This document shows, in pieces, positions 1 through 10,100 of a stretch of DNA of 63,047 nt. The first letter of the stretch is position 1; the number at the start of each line of letters is the position of its first letter. The stretch is taken from the NCBI GenBank assembly GCA_934725735.1, contig CAKVCP010000001.1:1-63047 (forward strand). Reading direction: 5' to 3'. The notes under the pieces are model-generated. The model had not been told where the DNA came from. It made no database searches and was given only the letters and a program-made list of their open reading frames with translations. The position numbers and the translations under genes were made by a program. The DNA is from an uncultured Thermoguttaceae bacterium. GTDB lineage: Bacteria > Planctomycetota > Planctomycetia > Pirellulales > Thermoguttaceae.

Positions 1-2373
1 CCTGTTACTAAAGAGGTGAAAGAGATTGCCGAGTCGACTCCAGGCGACGAATTGCATCTTGGAAACGATAACGAAGACGCTCCCGACGCCGTTGTGAAAA
101 TTCCCGAAGGCGACGTCTCCGAGGCGGACGTTAAAGCCGCTCAGACTCATGAAGACACGTTGACGGAAGAAGAGACGGCGCACGTGCGTCATGAAGCGAA
201 GTCTTGGCGTTCGCCTATCGCGGAAAAAGCGGTTAATGAAATGACGAACGACATGATCGCTAATCTTAAAAAGATGGGCGGCGCGGAACTCTACGAACGT
301 TGGAAGATTTATAACGCGAGTATTCGTCGACGAACTAACAGTCTTCAGACTGGAAACGAACTGAATTCTCGTTGCCGTTTGAAGTGGTATGAAAAGCTGT
401 ATCAAGATCCTCTTAGCAGCGTCGACGAAGCGGAACGCGCGTCCAATCTCTTCGCGCAGTGTTTCTTTGGAAGCAACGAAGACATTATCGTCGGTTCGCG
501 CTACGCGAGAGTCTTGACCGACGTCCCCGTGCGTCAGAATAAGCTTCTTCCCAAGGTCGCCAAATCTCCGGTCGACGCGATCGACATTCTCAAAACTATG
601 CTCGTCGAAGCTTCGAGTCATCATGCGAAAGCGTTGGCTCCGCTTAACAAGAACGAGTTGGCGGCGATCATGAACGAGTCGCACAAAATCTTCTGCGCTC
701 AGGTTCGCAGCGGCCACACCGTCGAAATGCGCGGACGCGCGATGTATTTGATCGATTGCATGGAGAAGATCAACAAGAGCGAATTATACGAAGCGGGCGA
801 GTCTATTCTTTCCGTTTTGCATCCTGAGACGCTCAAGCAATTGGCGAATATCGATTATGATTCCCTCCAGAAAGTTCGTATCGGCGACAATCAGGAAGTT
901 GGTATTATTTCCTGCGAGGCTGGCGATATTCTGATCGGGCCGAAATCTCGAACCGTTTGGGATCTCGACAAATATCCCGACGCGTGTTGCATTCTCGATT
1001 TAGGGGGCGACGACGTCTACCGCGAAGGTTCGTGCGTTTTGAATCGTCCTTTGTTGACGGTGATCGACTTAGGTATGGGGCGCGACGAATACGTCGGGCA
1101 GAACGTCGCGATTCAGGGCGGCGCGATCCTTGGCGTTTCCGTTTGGTACGACGACGGCGGCGACGATTCTTATCTCGCGAAAGACGTGTGCCAAGGAAGC
1201 TCGATCGCCGGATATGGTCTCCTTATCAACGAGAACGGCAACGATCGTTACGTCGGTTTCCTGCGCGAACAGGGCACGGCGATTTGCGGATTCGGCGTCT
1301 TGATCGATCGCGGCGGTAGCGACGACTATCGCGGCGCGTTATTTGCGCAAGGCGTTGGCGGACCGGGCGGTTTTGGCGTTATCGCGGATCGCGACGGCGA
1401 CGACCATTATTACGTCGGCGGTTATTACTTCGATTCGTATCCCGAACATCCCGGTTACGACGGCTGGGGTCAAGGAGTCGGCGCGGGTATTCGTCGCGTC
1501 GCGTGCGGCGGAATCGGCATGCTTCTTGACGGCGCCGGAGACGACGCTTACGAGTACGATTACTTTGGTCATGGCGGCGGCTATTGGATGGGCGTGGGAA
1601 TTGCTCGCGACTTCTCCGGAAACGACGTGCGTTATGCGGCGACGTCGACGATGTACGACGGTACGGCGCGTCGCGAAGCGCGTTGGCAGCGTTTCGGCGC
1701 CGGTTTTGGTTGCCACTACGCGATCGGATACCTCTTTGACGACGCGGGTAACGACGTCTACGGGGGAACGATTATGGGCGTCGGCATGGGCTGGGATCTT
1801 GGCGCGGGGTTCCTCGTCGATTTTGGAGGAGACGACTCTTTCGAAGCGACGGGAGGCATCACGCAAGGTTCGGGCGCTGAAGGAAGTATCGGCGTGTTGA
1901 TGAATTATCGCGGCGACGACGCGTACAACGGTTCGTATCAAGGTTATGCGGCGCCGAGCATATCATACCATGCGCCTTCTAATTGCGGCGCGAACTTTAG
2001 CTTCGTGATCGATCATGGCGGCAAGGATACGTACGGCGGCTCCGACAACTACGGTCGTCGTATTCAAAACAACGCGATCACTCAGCGCGGGAACGTCACG
2101 GGCATGGTGGTCGATCGTCCGGCGCCAGAGGAGTCGACGAACGATAAGCAAGAGTCCGGCGACGCGGCGCGTCAACAGACGGCGCCTCAGCGTAAGATCG
2201 TGACGAGCAAGGGAATGCCCGTTCAACCGGCGTCGATTCGCACGATGGCGGCTCCGCCTCCGCTTTATGACACGACTCCTCACGCGACGAGCAGCGGTAA
2301 CAACGCTTTCAATCCGTCCGCTAACGAAGGCGGATTCCGCGGATTGGGAATCTTTGGCGGGCGTTTGCTTTGA
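1..2373 (+). CDS. GDDxY-repeat solenoid-like protein, 5' end outside window
   Basis: The reading frame is already open at base 1, so the true start lies upstream; the GTG at 16 has no special support. The visible 790 residues begin with a hydrophilic acidic stretch and a helical region (to about residue 290). At least ten repeats of a G-x-G-x-L-x-D-x-x-G-D-D-x-Y pattern follow, spaced roughly 25-45 residues apart, with many Gly and Asp. A low-complexity Pro/Thr/Ser tail ends the protein. The spaced Asp-rich turns suggest a repetitive beta-structure, possibly binding calcium; that is inference. I do not recognise a named family and assign no function. A strong terminator follows the stop. Confidence 0.8.
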   Translation, partial: PVTKEVKEIAESTPGDELHLGNDNEDAPDAVVKIPEGDVSEADVKAAQTHEDTLTEEETAHVRHEAKSWRSPIAEKAVNEMTNDMIANLKKMGGAELYERWKIYNASIRRRTNSLQTGNELNSRCRLKWYEKLYQDPLSSVDEAERASNLFAQCFFGSNEDIIVGSRYARVLTDVPVRQNKLLPKVAKSPVDAIDILKTMLVEASSHHAKALAPLNKNELAAIMNESHKIFCAQVRSGHTVEMRGRAMYLIDCMEKINKSELYEAGESILSVLHPETLKQLANIDYDSLQKVRIGDNQEVGIISCEAGDILIGPKSRTVWDLDKYPDACCILDLGGDDVYREGSCVLNRPLLTVIDLGMGRDEYVGQNVAIQGGAILGVSVWYDDGGDDSYLAKDVCQGSSIAGYGLLINENGNDRYVGFLREQGTAICGFGVLIDRGGSDDYRGALFAQGVGGPGGFGVIADRDGDDHYYVGGYYFDSYPEHPGYDGWGQGVGAGIRRVACGGIGMLLDGAGDDAYEYDYFGHGGGYWMGVGIARDFSGNDVRYAATSTMYDGTARREARWQRFGAGFGCHYAIGYLFDDAGNDVYGGTIMGVGMGWDLGAGFLVDFGGDDSFEATGGITQGSGAEGSIGVLMNYRGDDAYNGSYQGYAAPSISYHAPSNCGANFSFVIDHGGKDTYGGSDNYGRRIQNNAITQRGNVTGMVVDRPAPEESTNDKQESGDAARQQTAPQRKIVTSKGMPVQPASIRTMAAPPPLYDTTPHATSSGNNAFNPSANEGGFRGLGIFGGRLL

Positions 2374-2397
2374 TCTCATGAAGGTTTGCTAATGGAG

Positions 2398-2432
2398 AAC
2401 GACGTTTTCGCGCTGAAAACGTCGTTTTTTTA
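2398..2432 (+). terminator. Rho-independent terminator
   Basis: A perfect 12-bp stem (2398-2409 with 2415-2426, 5-nt loop) runs into a T-rich tract. It lies 25 bases after the repeat-protein stop and separates that gene from proS. Confidence 0.9.
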
Positions 2433-2496
2433 TTTTTCAGTTTCTTTTTGACTACCTAGCCTTGACAAATCCCCTAGGAAAGAAAAGAGTCGTTAC

Positions 2497-2502
2497 TATA
2501 AT
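2497..2502 (+). promoter_or_regulatory. -10 box (TATAAT) ahead of proS
   Basis: A perfect TATAAT lies at 2497-2502, with no good -35 box at 16-18 nt. The TTGACA at 2462-2467 is 29 nt away, too far to pair with it. Transcription from here would begin near 2509, downstream of the TTG at 2506, which supports the ATG at 2581 as the start of proS. Confidence 0.5.
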
Positions 2503-2580
2503 GTATTGTCGGATTTCGCTGTTCCTCGGCGGGACGACGCGCCGGTTCCTTTTACACATGATCGATTGAGAGACTTCGCT

Positions 2581-4341
2581 ATGAAATGGTCGCAAACACT
2601 AATTCCAACGATGAAGGAGACCCCGAACGGGGCAGAGATTCCAAGCCATATTTTCATGCTCCGCGCGGGTATGATTTCTCAAGTTATGGCGGGAGCGTAC
2701 GCTTATCTTCCGCTCGGTTGGCGCTCGCTTCATAAGGCGATCAATATAGTGCGCGACGAAATGAATAAAAGCGGCGCGGTCGAACTCTTTATGACGGCGT
2801 TGTGCCCTCAGTCTCTCTACGAACAAACGAATCGCGTCGAGGCTTTCGGCAACGTCTTGATTAAATCGACTCTTGTTCGCGGCGGCGCTAAAACTCCCGT
2901 CGTCTTCTGCCCGACGCACGAAGAGGAGATCACGAGCCTCGTTTCCCAGTATGTTTCGAGCTATCGTCAGCTTCCGTTGACCCTCTATCAGATTCAGACG
3001 AAATTCCGCAATGAAGAGCGTCCGAAGTTCGGGGTGCTCCGTACGAGCGAATTCACGATGAAGGACGCGTATAGCTTCCATACGGATCTTGAGTCTCTCA
3101 ATGAGACGTACAAGAAGATGTACGCCGCGTATTGCAAGATTTTCGAACGTTGCGGCGTCCCTTACCTTCCCGTGGAAGCGGAGTCGGGCCCGATCGGCGG
3201 CGACGCGTCTCACGAATTCATGATTCCCTCCGCGAACGGCGAAGACGACGTCGTTTACTGTCCGAAATGCCGTTACGCCGCCAACGTTGAAAAGGCGGAA
3301 ATTGGCGAAAAAGAATACGCGCTTCCCGCCGACGTCGTTCTTAAAGACGTCGCGGAATTGGCGACGCCCGGCGCGCACACGATCGAGCAAGTCTGCGCGT
3401 TCCTGAAGGCGAAACCCAAGAAGGTCGTCAAGACGCTGATCTACAATGTCGACGGAACCCCCGTCGCCGTCCTTGTTCGCGGCGACTGCGACGTCAACGA
3501 AAATAAGCTTCGCCGTCTCCTTGCCGCCGAGAAAGTCGAACTCGCCGATGAAAAGACGATCGAACGCGTCACCGGCGCGCCCGTCGGTTTTGCCGGCCCC
3601 GTCGGACTCAAAGAAAAGGTGAAGATCGTCGCCGATCCTACGATCAAAGAGATGGCGAACTTTATCGTCGGCGCCAATAAGGCGGAGACGCATCTCGTCA
3701 ACGTCAATCTTGACCGCGATTTCACCGTCGACGTCTTTGGCGACGTGCGCAACGCCCTCGTCGGCGATCCGTGCCCTCACTGCGGCGAGCCCCTCTCGAT
3801 GGAGAACGCCATCGAAGTCGGACACGTCTTCAAACTCGGCACGAAGTACACCGAAGCGCTCAACGCGAAGTTCCTCGACGCCAACCTCGCTCAGCAAACC
3901 ATCATCATGGGATGCTACGGCATTGGCGTAAGCCGCATCATCGCGGGGCTCGCCGAAACGAGTCACGACGACGCGGGCATTATCTGGCCTGTCGCTCTCG
4001 CCCCGTACGAAGTATGCGTCTGCCCCGTCAAGGCGACGGACGAAGCGAGCGTCGCGGCGGCGGAGAAGATCGTCGCGGAACTCGAAGAAGCGGGCGTCGA
4101 CGTCATTCTCGACGATCGCGATCAACGCCCCGGCGTCAAATTTAAGGACGCCGATCTCATCGGATTCCCCGTGCGTATTACGATCGGCAAGAGCCTTGCG
4201 GAAGGCAAAGTCGAAGTCAAGTGGCGTTGGGATTCCGAATCGACGCTCGTTTCGGTCGACGAAGTCGCGTCTCAACTCGCCGAAGCGTTGAAGGACGAAC
4301 GCAAGACGAACGCGCGTTTCTACGCCTCTAAGAAGAATTAA
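2581..4341 (+). CDS. proS: Prolyl-tRNA synthetase
   Basis: This class II aminoacyl-tRNA synthetase charges tRNA-Pro in the cytoplasm. The product is 586 residues, close to the usual bacterial length of about 570. The N-terminus MKWSQTLIPTMKE and the LMLRAG-like, YLPLGWR, CPTHEEE, FRNEERPKFG and R(T)SEFTMKDAYSFH segments are the class II catalytic core. A YbaK-like editing insertion follows at about residues 235-400, then GCYGIGVSR and the anticodon-binding domain. An in-frame TTG at 2506 would add 25 residues with no family similarity and sits at the promoter, so I chose the ATG at 2581. No strong Shine-Dalgarno is seen. alaS follows in the same direction. Confidence 0.97.
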   Translation: MKWSQTLIPTMKETPNGAEIPSHIFMLRAGMISQVMAGAYAYLPLGWRSLHKAINIVRDEMNKSGAVELFMTALCPQSLYEQTNRVEAFGNVLIKSTLVRGGAKTPVVFCPTHEEEITSLVSQYVSSYRQLPLTLYQIQTKFRNEERPKFGVLRTSEFTMKDAYSFHTDLESLNETYKKMYAAYCKIFERCGVPYLPVEAESGPIGGDASHEFMIPSANGEDDVVYCPKCRYAANVEKAEIGEKEYALPADVVLKDVAELATPGAHTIEQVCAFLKAKPKKVVKTLIYNVDGTPVAVLVRGDCDVNENKLRRLLAAEKVELADEKTIERVTGAPVGFAGPVGLKEKVKIVADPTIKEMANFIVGANKAETHLVNVNLDRDFTVDVFGDVRNALVGDPCPHCGEPLSMENAIEVGHVFKLGTKYTEALNAKFLDANLAQQTIIMGCYGIGVSRIIAGLAETSHDDAGIIWPVALAPYEVCVCPVKATDEASVAAAEKIVAELEEAGVDVILDDRDQRPGVKFKDADLIGFPVRITIGKSLAEGKVEVKWRWDSESTLVSVDEVASQLAEALKDERKTNARFYASKKN

Positions 4342-4370
4342 CGGCGCCTCCGTTCCGCGGACGCTTTCCT

Positions 4371-4400
4371 TATAATCTCGAATCGGTTGACTATCAACCG
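4371..4400 (+). promoter_or_regulatory. Candidate -10 box and palindrome upstream of alaS
   Basis: TATAAT at 4371-4376 is followed by a perfect 7-bp inverted repeat (4384-4390 and 4394-4400, 3-nt spacer). No T-tract follows, so it does not look like a terminator. Its position at about +1 to +17 of a transcript from this -10 box would suit an operator or a 5' RNA hairpin. No convincing -35 box is visible. Confidence 0.35.
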
Positions 4401-4434
4401 GATGAAATTTGGATATATTTAGTCGGAAAAAAGA

Positions 4435-7056
4435 ATGTTAACGACAAACGAAATTCGCGAAAAGTACCTTACTTTTTTTGAATCTAAAGGGTGCGCGCGT
4501 CGTCCTAGCGACGTTCTCGTTCCTCGATGGGATCCCTCGGTTCTCTTTACACCTGCGGGTATGAACCAATTCAAGGATCATTTCCTCGGTAGATGCAAGC
4601 TCGATTTTACTCGCGCGACGACCTGTCAAAAGTGTTTGCGCACGGGCGATATCGACAACGTCGGTCGCACCGCGTTCCACCACACCTTCTTCGAAATGCT
4701 CGGCAACTTCAGCTTTGGCGATTACTTCAAGCGCGAAGCGATCCACTGGGCGTGGGAATTCCTCACCGATAAGAAATGGCTCGCGATCGACCCCGCGATG
4801 CTTTCCGCCACCGTCTATAAAGACGACGCCGAAGCGGCGAAGATTTGGCTCGACGAGATCAAACTTCCCCCCGAGAAGTTGCAGTATCTTGACGAAGACG
4901 AAAACTTCTGGCCTTCGTCCGCGCCAAGCGAAGGACCCGACGGGGTCTGCGGACCTTGCTCGGAAATCTACCACAAGACGCCTCAAGGCGAAGTCGAAAT
5001 TTGGAACTTAGTCTTCACGCAGTTCAATCGCGTCGGCAATCCGCCCAACAACCTTCGTCCGCTCCCGAGCAAGAATATCGACACGGGTATGGGACTTGAA
5101 CGCGTGACGTCCGTGTTGCAGGGCGTCGAGACGAACTTCCACATCGATTCGCTCCGTCCTCTCGTCGAGGCCGCCGCGGAAGTCTGCTCGCAGAAATACG
5201 ACGCCGTCGACCTGACGAATGAACATGGTCGTCGTCTGCGTCGCATCGCCGACCATGTTCGCGCCTGCACCTTCGCGATTCACGAAAACGTCTATCCCGG
5301 TCCGAAAGAGGAAAAATACGTCATTCGTCGTTTGCTCCGTCGCGCGGTTCTCGACGGCGTTCAGATGGGGATGCGCAAACCTTTCTTGGGCTCTTTGGTG
5401 CCGGTCGTAGCGGACTTGATGAAAGTCCCTTATCCGGAGCTTGGCGAGACGATCGAACGCGTCCAAAGCGTGATCTCCGCCGAAGAAGAACACTTCATGA
5501 GCAGCATCGACGACGGTCTGCGCCGCATCGACTCCGTCTTCAAGACGATGGAGACCGAAGGGCGCGTGACGGTTCTCGGTTCTGAAGCGTTTGAAATGTA
5601 TCAGACGTTCGGATTCCCGCCGGAGCTTTTCGAAACGATCGCCGGCGAACGCAAGTTCGGTTTCGACTGGGAAGGCTTTGGCAAAGAGATGGAACGCCAT
5701 GGGGAGCTTTCCGGTTCTTCGGAAAAGAATTTGCTCTTCAAGCGCGATCCTCTTGAAGGGATCAAGAAGGCGAACGATCCTCCCGCATTTTTGGGTTACG
5801 AGACGGTCGAGACGCCCGACGCGAAGATCATCGCGATTTTGAACGGCGATCAGCTTGTCGAGAGCGCGTCGGCGAGCGACGCGAAGTTGCGCGTCGTCCT
5901 CAATAAGACGCCTTTCTACGGCGAAAAGGGCGGTCAGGTTGGCGATACCGGCGTGATTGTCGACGGCGACGCGACCTTTGTCGTCGAATCGACGCAGTAT
6001 GACGGCGAATTCCTCGTTCACATCGGAACCCTCAAGAGCGGTTCCTTGAAAGTTCTTGACACGGTCGCGGCGAAAGTCGACGCGAAGCGCCGCGCGGCGA
6101 TCTCCCGCGCGCATACCGCGACGCACCTTCTTCACGCCGCGTTGCGCGCGCGTCTTGGCGGACACGCCGAACAGCAAGGTTCGAAAGTCGACGCCGACGT
6201 CTTGCGCTTCGACTTCACCCACCACCAGGCGATCGAGCGCGAAACCTTAGTCGCGATCGAAAAGGACGTCAACGAGATGATTCTCGACTCCTTCCCCGTG
6301 ACGTGCGAAGAAACGCCGATCGAAGAAGCGCGCAAGCTTGGCGCGATGATGCTCTTTGGCGAAAAGTATCCCGATATCGTACGCGTAGTGAAGATGGGGC
6401 CGTCCCTCGAATTCTGCGGCGGCACGCACCTGAAGAACGTGGCGCAGGTCGGTTTCTGCAAGATCGTTTCGGAAGAAAGCGTGAGCGCGGGCACGCGTCG
6501 TATCACGGCGTACACCGGTCTTGCGGCGGTCGAAAAAGCGCAGCAGGCCGACGCGATTGAGACGACCCTTGCGGGCGTTCTGCGCGTTCCCGCGTCGGAG
6601 ATCGTCGGTCGCGTCGAGACTCTCGCCACGTCGGTCAAGAAGCTTCGTAAAGAACTCGAAGCCGCGACGAAGAAAGAAGTGGTGGCGGTCGACGAAGTTC
6701 TGAAGAACGCCAAGAAGATCGCGGGTGTCGATTATATCGCCCTGCGCACGGAAGACGCCGAAGCGAACGCGTTGCGCGAAGCGATCGACCAGATTCGTCG
6801 CAAGTCGGAGAACGCCGCGATTCTCTTCGCGAACGTCGATACGAAAGCGAACAAGGTTTCGCTCATCGCCGCGATGACGCGCAATCTCGTCGAGAAGAAG
6901 CTCAGCGCGGTCGAGTTGATTAAGACCGTGGCGTCTCTCGTTCAGGGGGGCGGCGGCGGTCGTCCCGACATGGCGCAGGCTGGCGGTAAGAATCCCGGGG
7001 GCGTCGACGCGGCTTTTGAAAAGGCGCAGAAGTACCTCGAAGAAAAGCTCGCGTGA
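4435..7056 (+). CDS. alaS: Alanyl-tRNA synthetase
   Basis: This enzyme charges tRNA-Ala and edits mischarged Ser and Gly. At 873 residues it matches the bacterial norm (about 875). The N-terminal class II domain begins MLTTNEIREKYLTFFESKG and contains PAGMNQFKDHFLG and the FFEMLGNFSFGDYFK segment. The editing domain carries HTATHLLHAALR near residue 560, with the matching CGGTHL segment near residue 660. The C-Ala (DHHA1-like) domain ends with a Gly-rich loop and RPDMAQAGGKNPGG. The upstream Shine-Dalgarno is only a weak purine stretch. A terminator follows the stop, and the next gene converges from the other strand. Confidence 0.98.
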   Translation: MLTTNEIREKYLTFFESKGCARRPSDVLVPRWDPSVLFTPAGMNQFKDHFLGRCKLDFTRATTCQKCLRTGDIDNVGRTAFHHTFFEMLGNFSFGDYFKREAIHWAWEFLTDKKWLAIDPAMLSATVYKDDAEAAKIWLDEIKLPPEKLQYLDEDENFWPSSAPSEGPDGVCGPCSEIYHKTPQGEVEIWNLVFTQFNRVGNPPNNLRPLPSKNIDTGMGLERVTSVLQGVETNFHIDSLRPLVEAAAEVCSQKYDAVDLTNEHGRRLRRIADHVRACTFAIHENVYPGPKEEKYVIRRLLRRAVLDGVQMGMRKPFLGSLVPVVADLMKVPYPELGETIERVQSVISAEEEHFMSSIDDGLRRIDSVFKTMETEGRVTVLGSEAFEMYQTFGFPPELFETIAGERKFGFDWEGFGKEMERHGELSGSSEKNLLFKRDPLEGIKKANDPPAFLGYETVETPDAKIIAILNGDQLVESASASDAKLRVVLNKTPFYGEKGGQVGDTGVIVDGDATFVVESTQYDGEFLVHIGTLKSGSLKVLDTVAAKVDAKRRAAISRAHTATHLLHAALRARLGGHAEQQGSKVDADVLRFDFTHHQAIERETLVAIEKDVNEMILDSFPVTCEETPIEEARKLGAMMLFGEKYPDIVRVVKMGPSLEFCGGTHLKNVAQVGFCKIVSEESVSAGTRRITAYTGLAAVEKAQQADAIETTLAGVLRVPASEIVGRVETLATSVKKLRKELEAATKKEVVAVDEVLKNAKKIAGVDYIALRTEDAEANALREAIDQIRRKSENAAILFANVDTKANKVSLIAAMTRNLVEKKLSAVELIKTVASLVQGGGGGRPDMAQAGGKNPGGVDAAFEKAQKYLEEKLA

Positions 7057-7075
7057 GTTTAACGCTCCCTCAATG

Positions 7076-7113
7076 AAAAAAGACGACGATTTTTGAGATC
7101 GCCGTCTTTTTTA
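7076..7113 (+). terminator. Terminator between alaS and the convergent HzsA-like gene
   Basis: A run of A, a GC-containing stem (7081-7090 with 7098-7106, one mismatch) and a run of T make a hairpin that could work in both directions. This suits the convergent arrangement. Confidence 0.8.
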
Positions 7114-7160
7114 TTTCTTGGAGAAAGTCCGCGCGAAAGGGACGCTCGCGCGGAGGGAGA

Positions 7161-10100
7161 TTACGGTTCGGGGCGCGCGTTGCGGAATCCCGGCTGGTCG
7201 GCGTCGGGGCGCGCAAGGGCGTCGTCGCGACCTCGTTCAATTGCGCGAAGCATTTGCGTCCAGTTTTTATCTTCTTTACTGGAAAAAATATAAGTGGGAT
7301 TTTGCGGATCCTGATTCGTCGAGATTCCCCGTCCCCCTTCCGCTTTAGGCAAGTGGGCGAGGAGGGCGGCGCTCATCTCCGGACGCGTGAGATTGATCCA
7401 GGCAAATCGACCCGTCCAGTCGGTGTTAGGGGTTACCGAAGCGACGTGAAGGTCGTCGTTACCTCCTTCGATACGTTGATGGCAAGATTGACATTTTTCT
7501 GCATAGACGGGCAGAAAATCGTCTTTGAACCATGGAGCGAACCCTTCGCCGTCGAGGGTTCCCCAGCGGTCGCGCCGACCGGGCGACTTGGGACGCGCAT
7601 GGGCGTAGGTTCCCTGATAGATCGCGTTGGAATCGAGCCAAAGCGTGATTCGCGCCATGGATTGCGGGTCGGCTTTCGCTTTACAGTGCGATTCGTCGAA
7701 ATAATCGGGAAGACGACTTGCATAGGCGCCCGAGGAATACGGCTGATGGATTCCCGACGACGTCCATAGAAGCCAATAGAATTGAACGAGAGGCTTTCCG
7801 AGTTCTTTTTGACTGTCGAGCATTTCCCCTGTGAGCATATCTTCTTGACGGTAAGACCGGGAGCGTAAAAGAAGGGATTCATACGACATGCAGAAGAATC
7901 GCGTCATATCTCCGGAAAGATCGCATCCTCCCGCAGGGGCGGGACTGTCGTGACAAGAGAGACAATATTTATCGAGAACGGGCTGAACGAGGGACTGGTA
8001 GTCGAGAACGCCCGCGTCAAGAGTTGGATTTAACCCCCGTCGAGCGCGTTCGGCGTGCGCGGCGTATATAAAGTCAGGAATTTTTGGGACGTCAGGGGCG
8101 CGAAGTCCGGCGATAGGGCGCCGACTTGCGTCCTGGGCGGTCGCGGGGATCGAGTCCCGATCTTCATGACATCCGACGCATCCGATCGATTCTCCCGGCA
8201 TGAATTGAACGGCGCTTGTCATTCGTTGCACTTCGCGTCCCTGGGCGTCGAGCGCTTGGAAGTAGATTTCGCGTAGCGCGGGGACAAAGAAGTTCGCGGA
8301 GCCGTCCTCTTCGACGGGAACGTCTCCCCAGCACCTTTTCACGTAATACGTCGCGACGCCCATCGACGGGGACTGGTCGAAGGCGCGGTTGTAGAGTTCT
8401 TCGGTTTTTCGAATCTGCTCCATTATGCGGATCGTCTTGATCGTACCGCGCTTGACCGACGGCTCTAGCCCTTGATAGACGTCGGCGAGAACGACCTGTC
8501 CGACGGGGTCGCCGTCAAGGAGATTCTGACGCTCGGGGATTCCGAAGGAGTCGACGATTTTGTCGTCGTTTTTGGAGGAGTCCACGAGGGCGTAATAGTC
8601 GTCGTGCGCTTCAAGGGAGTCGGTCTTTCTCAGTCCTGCGCAGAGTTCGCGCGGTTGGAGTGTCGGGCGGAGCTTTTTGCGCAGGTTTGAATCGACGACG
8701 CGCGACGCGGGAAGCGAAGGGCGCGGCGTCTCGACGAGCGGAATGGGGCAGAAACAGTCGAGTTGCGGTTCCTCGCAGATCAATCGACGGTTTCCGTCGC
8801 AGTCGAGGAGCCATATGCGATAACGAGGAGCGTTCTTTTCAAAGACGGTCGGGCCGCTGGAGCCGAAGGCGCAGAGCGCGCGTTCTTCGTCGAGCGCGAA
8901 GGGATCGCGATAGGCGTATTCGAACTGATGGTCTTGAACGTCGTTGAATTCCGTCGACCAAAACTGGTAGCCGCCGGCCTCTTTTCCCGCCTCGATCCCT
9001 TTGGAACGGTCGACGATCCCGACGGCGCCGCAGGGATAGCCGTGGTGCGGGGTAAAAGCGGCGATAACTTTCGACGCGGGGGCGCCGGGAATGGGACGCG
9101 CCTGGAGAATTGAACCGAAGTCGCGCAGGGTGTTGCCGTAGAAGAGCTGATACTGCGTTCCTTCCGGATTTTGCGTCCAGAGGGATTGGCGATACGTCAG
9201 ATCGCGGTCGATATATTCCCATCGCGTAAAGAGAACGCGCCCGTCGGGTAGAACTTGCGGGGTGAAGTCCGAGAGGGTGTTCATGCTCACGCATCGAATA
9301 TTCGAACCGTCGGCGTTCATCGTGAAAAGGTTCGACGCGGGCCCCGGCTGACAAACGGTGCGTCCGAAACGTCGATTCGAAACGAAGACGAGGCCGCCGT
9401 CGGGGAGTTCGACGGGGGAGACGTCGAAGAACGGGCCTTCGGTGAGTTGCGCGAGCTTAGAACCGTCGACGTTGATTTTCCAAATGTTCCAGTATTCGGA
9501 TTCTTTAGGGCGATAGGAGAAATAAATCGTCTTGGCGTCGTAGGAAAGGTTCATGTCGAAAATGGCGCCGTCTGGATCGGAGAAGATTGTTTTGACGCCT
9601 TCTTCGGGCGCGTTGGGGTCGACAAGACGTATTGCGGCGCCGGGCTCTTTGGGAAGGGATTGCCACAGTTCGTTTCCGACGGAGTAGGGGCGTTCGCGCA
9701 TGGAGCGCGCGACGTAGAGGATTGGCGGAAGGTCGTCGACGCTCATCGTTTCGGGCGTTTCAACGTCGGTAGACTGCGCGGGAAGGAACGGGACGCTTTG
9801 GAAGGGGGCGTCGCCGAGTTTAACGCGGAGGGCTCGATATTCGACCGCGTTTTGCCAAATTCGCGGAGCAAAGGTTCCGACGCGGAGGGGATCGTTCGGT
9901 TGGGGATTCGGTTCGCGATATTCGCCCGCTTTTTCTCCGTCGATCGAAAAGTCGAAACCCGAGGCGTCAAAGCGAATCGTCAATTTGAAGAAACGCCCGA
10001 CGGGGACGTCGTACGCGTAACGCTTGAGTTGCTGATAATTATGTCGATGCGCTCCCAGATTAATGAGTTTTTCGGCGGGGTTAAAGCCGATTTCATAGCC

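Noticed and set aside
2462..2502. TTGACA and TATAAT as one sigma-70 promoter.
   Set aside because: The spacing is 29 nt, too long for the two boxes to work together.
2599..4275. A 558-codon open frame antisense to proS.
   Set aside because: It lies opposite a clear aminoacyl-tRNA synthetase gene. Such long antisense frames follow from the GC-rich codon bias; the product is Arg/Asp-rich and unlike any family.
4342..4434. A T-box riboswitch before alaS.
   Set aside because: The spacer is only 93 bp and has no antiterminator or T-box sequence.
5008..6225. A 405-codon open frame antisense to alaS.
   Set aside because: The plus-strand gene is certain, and the antisense product has no recognisable motif.
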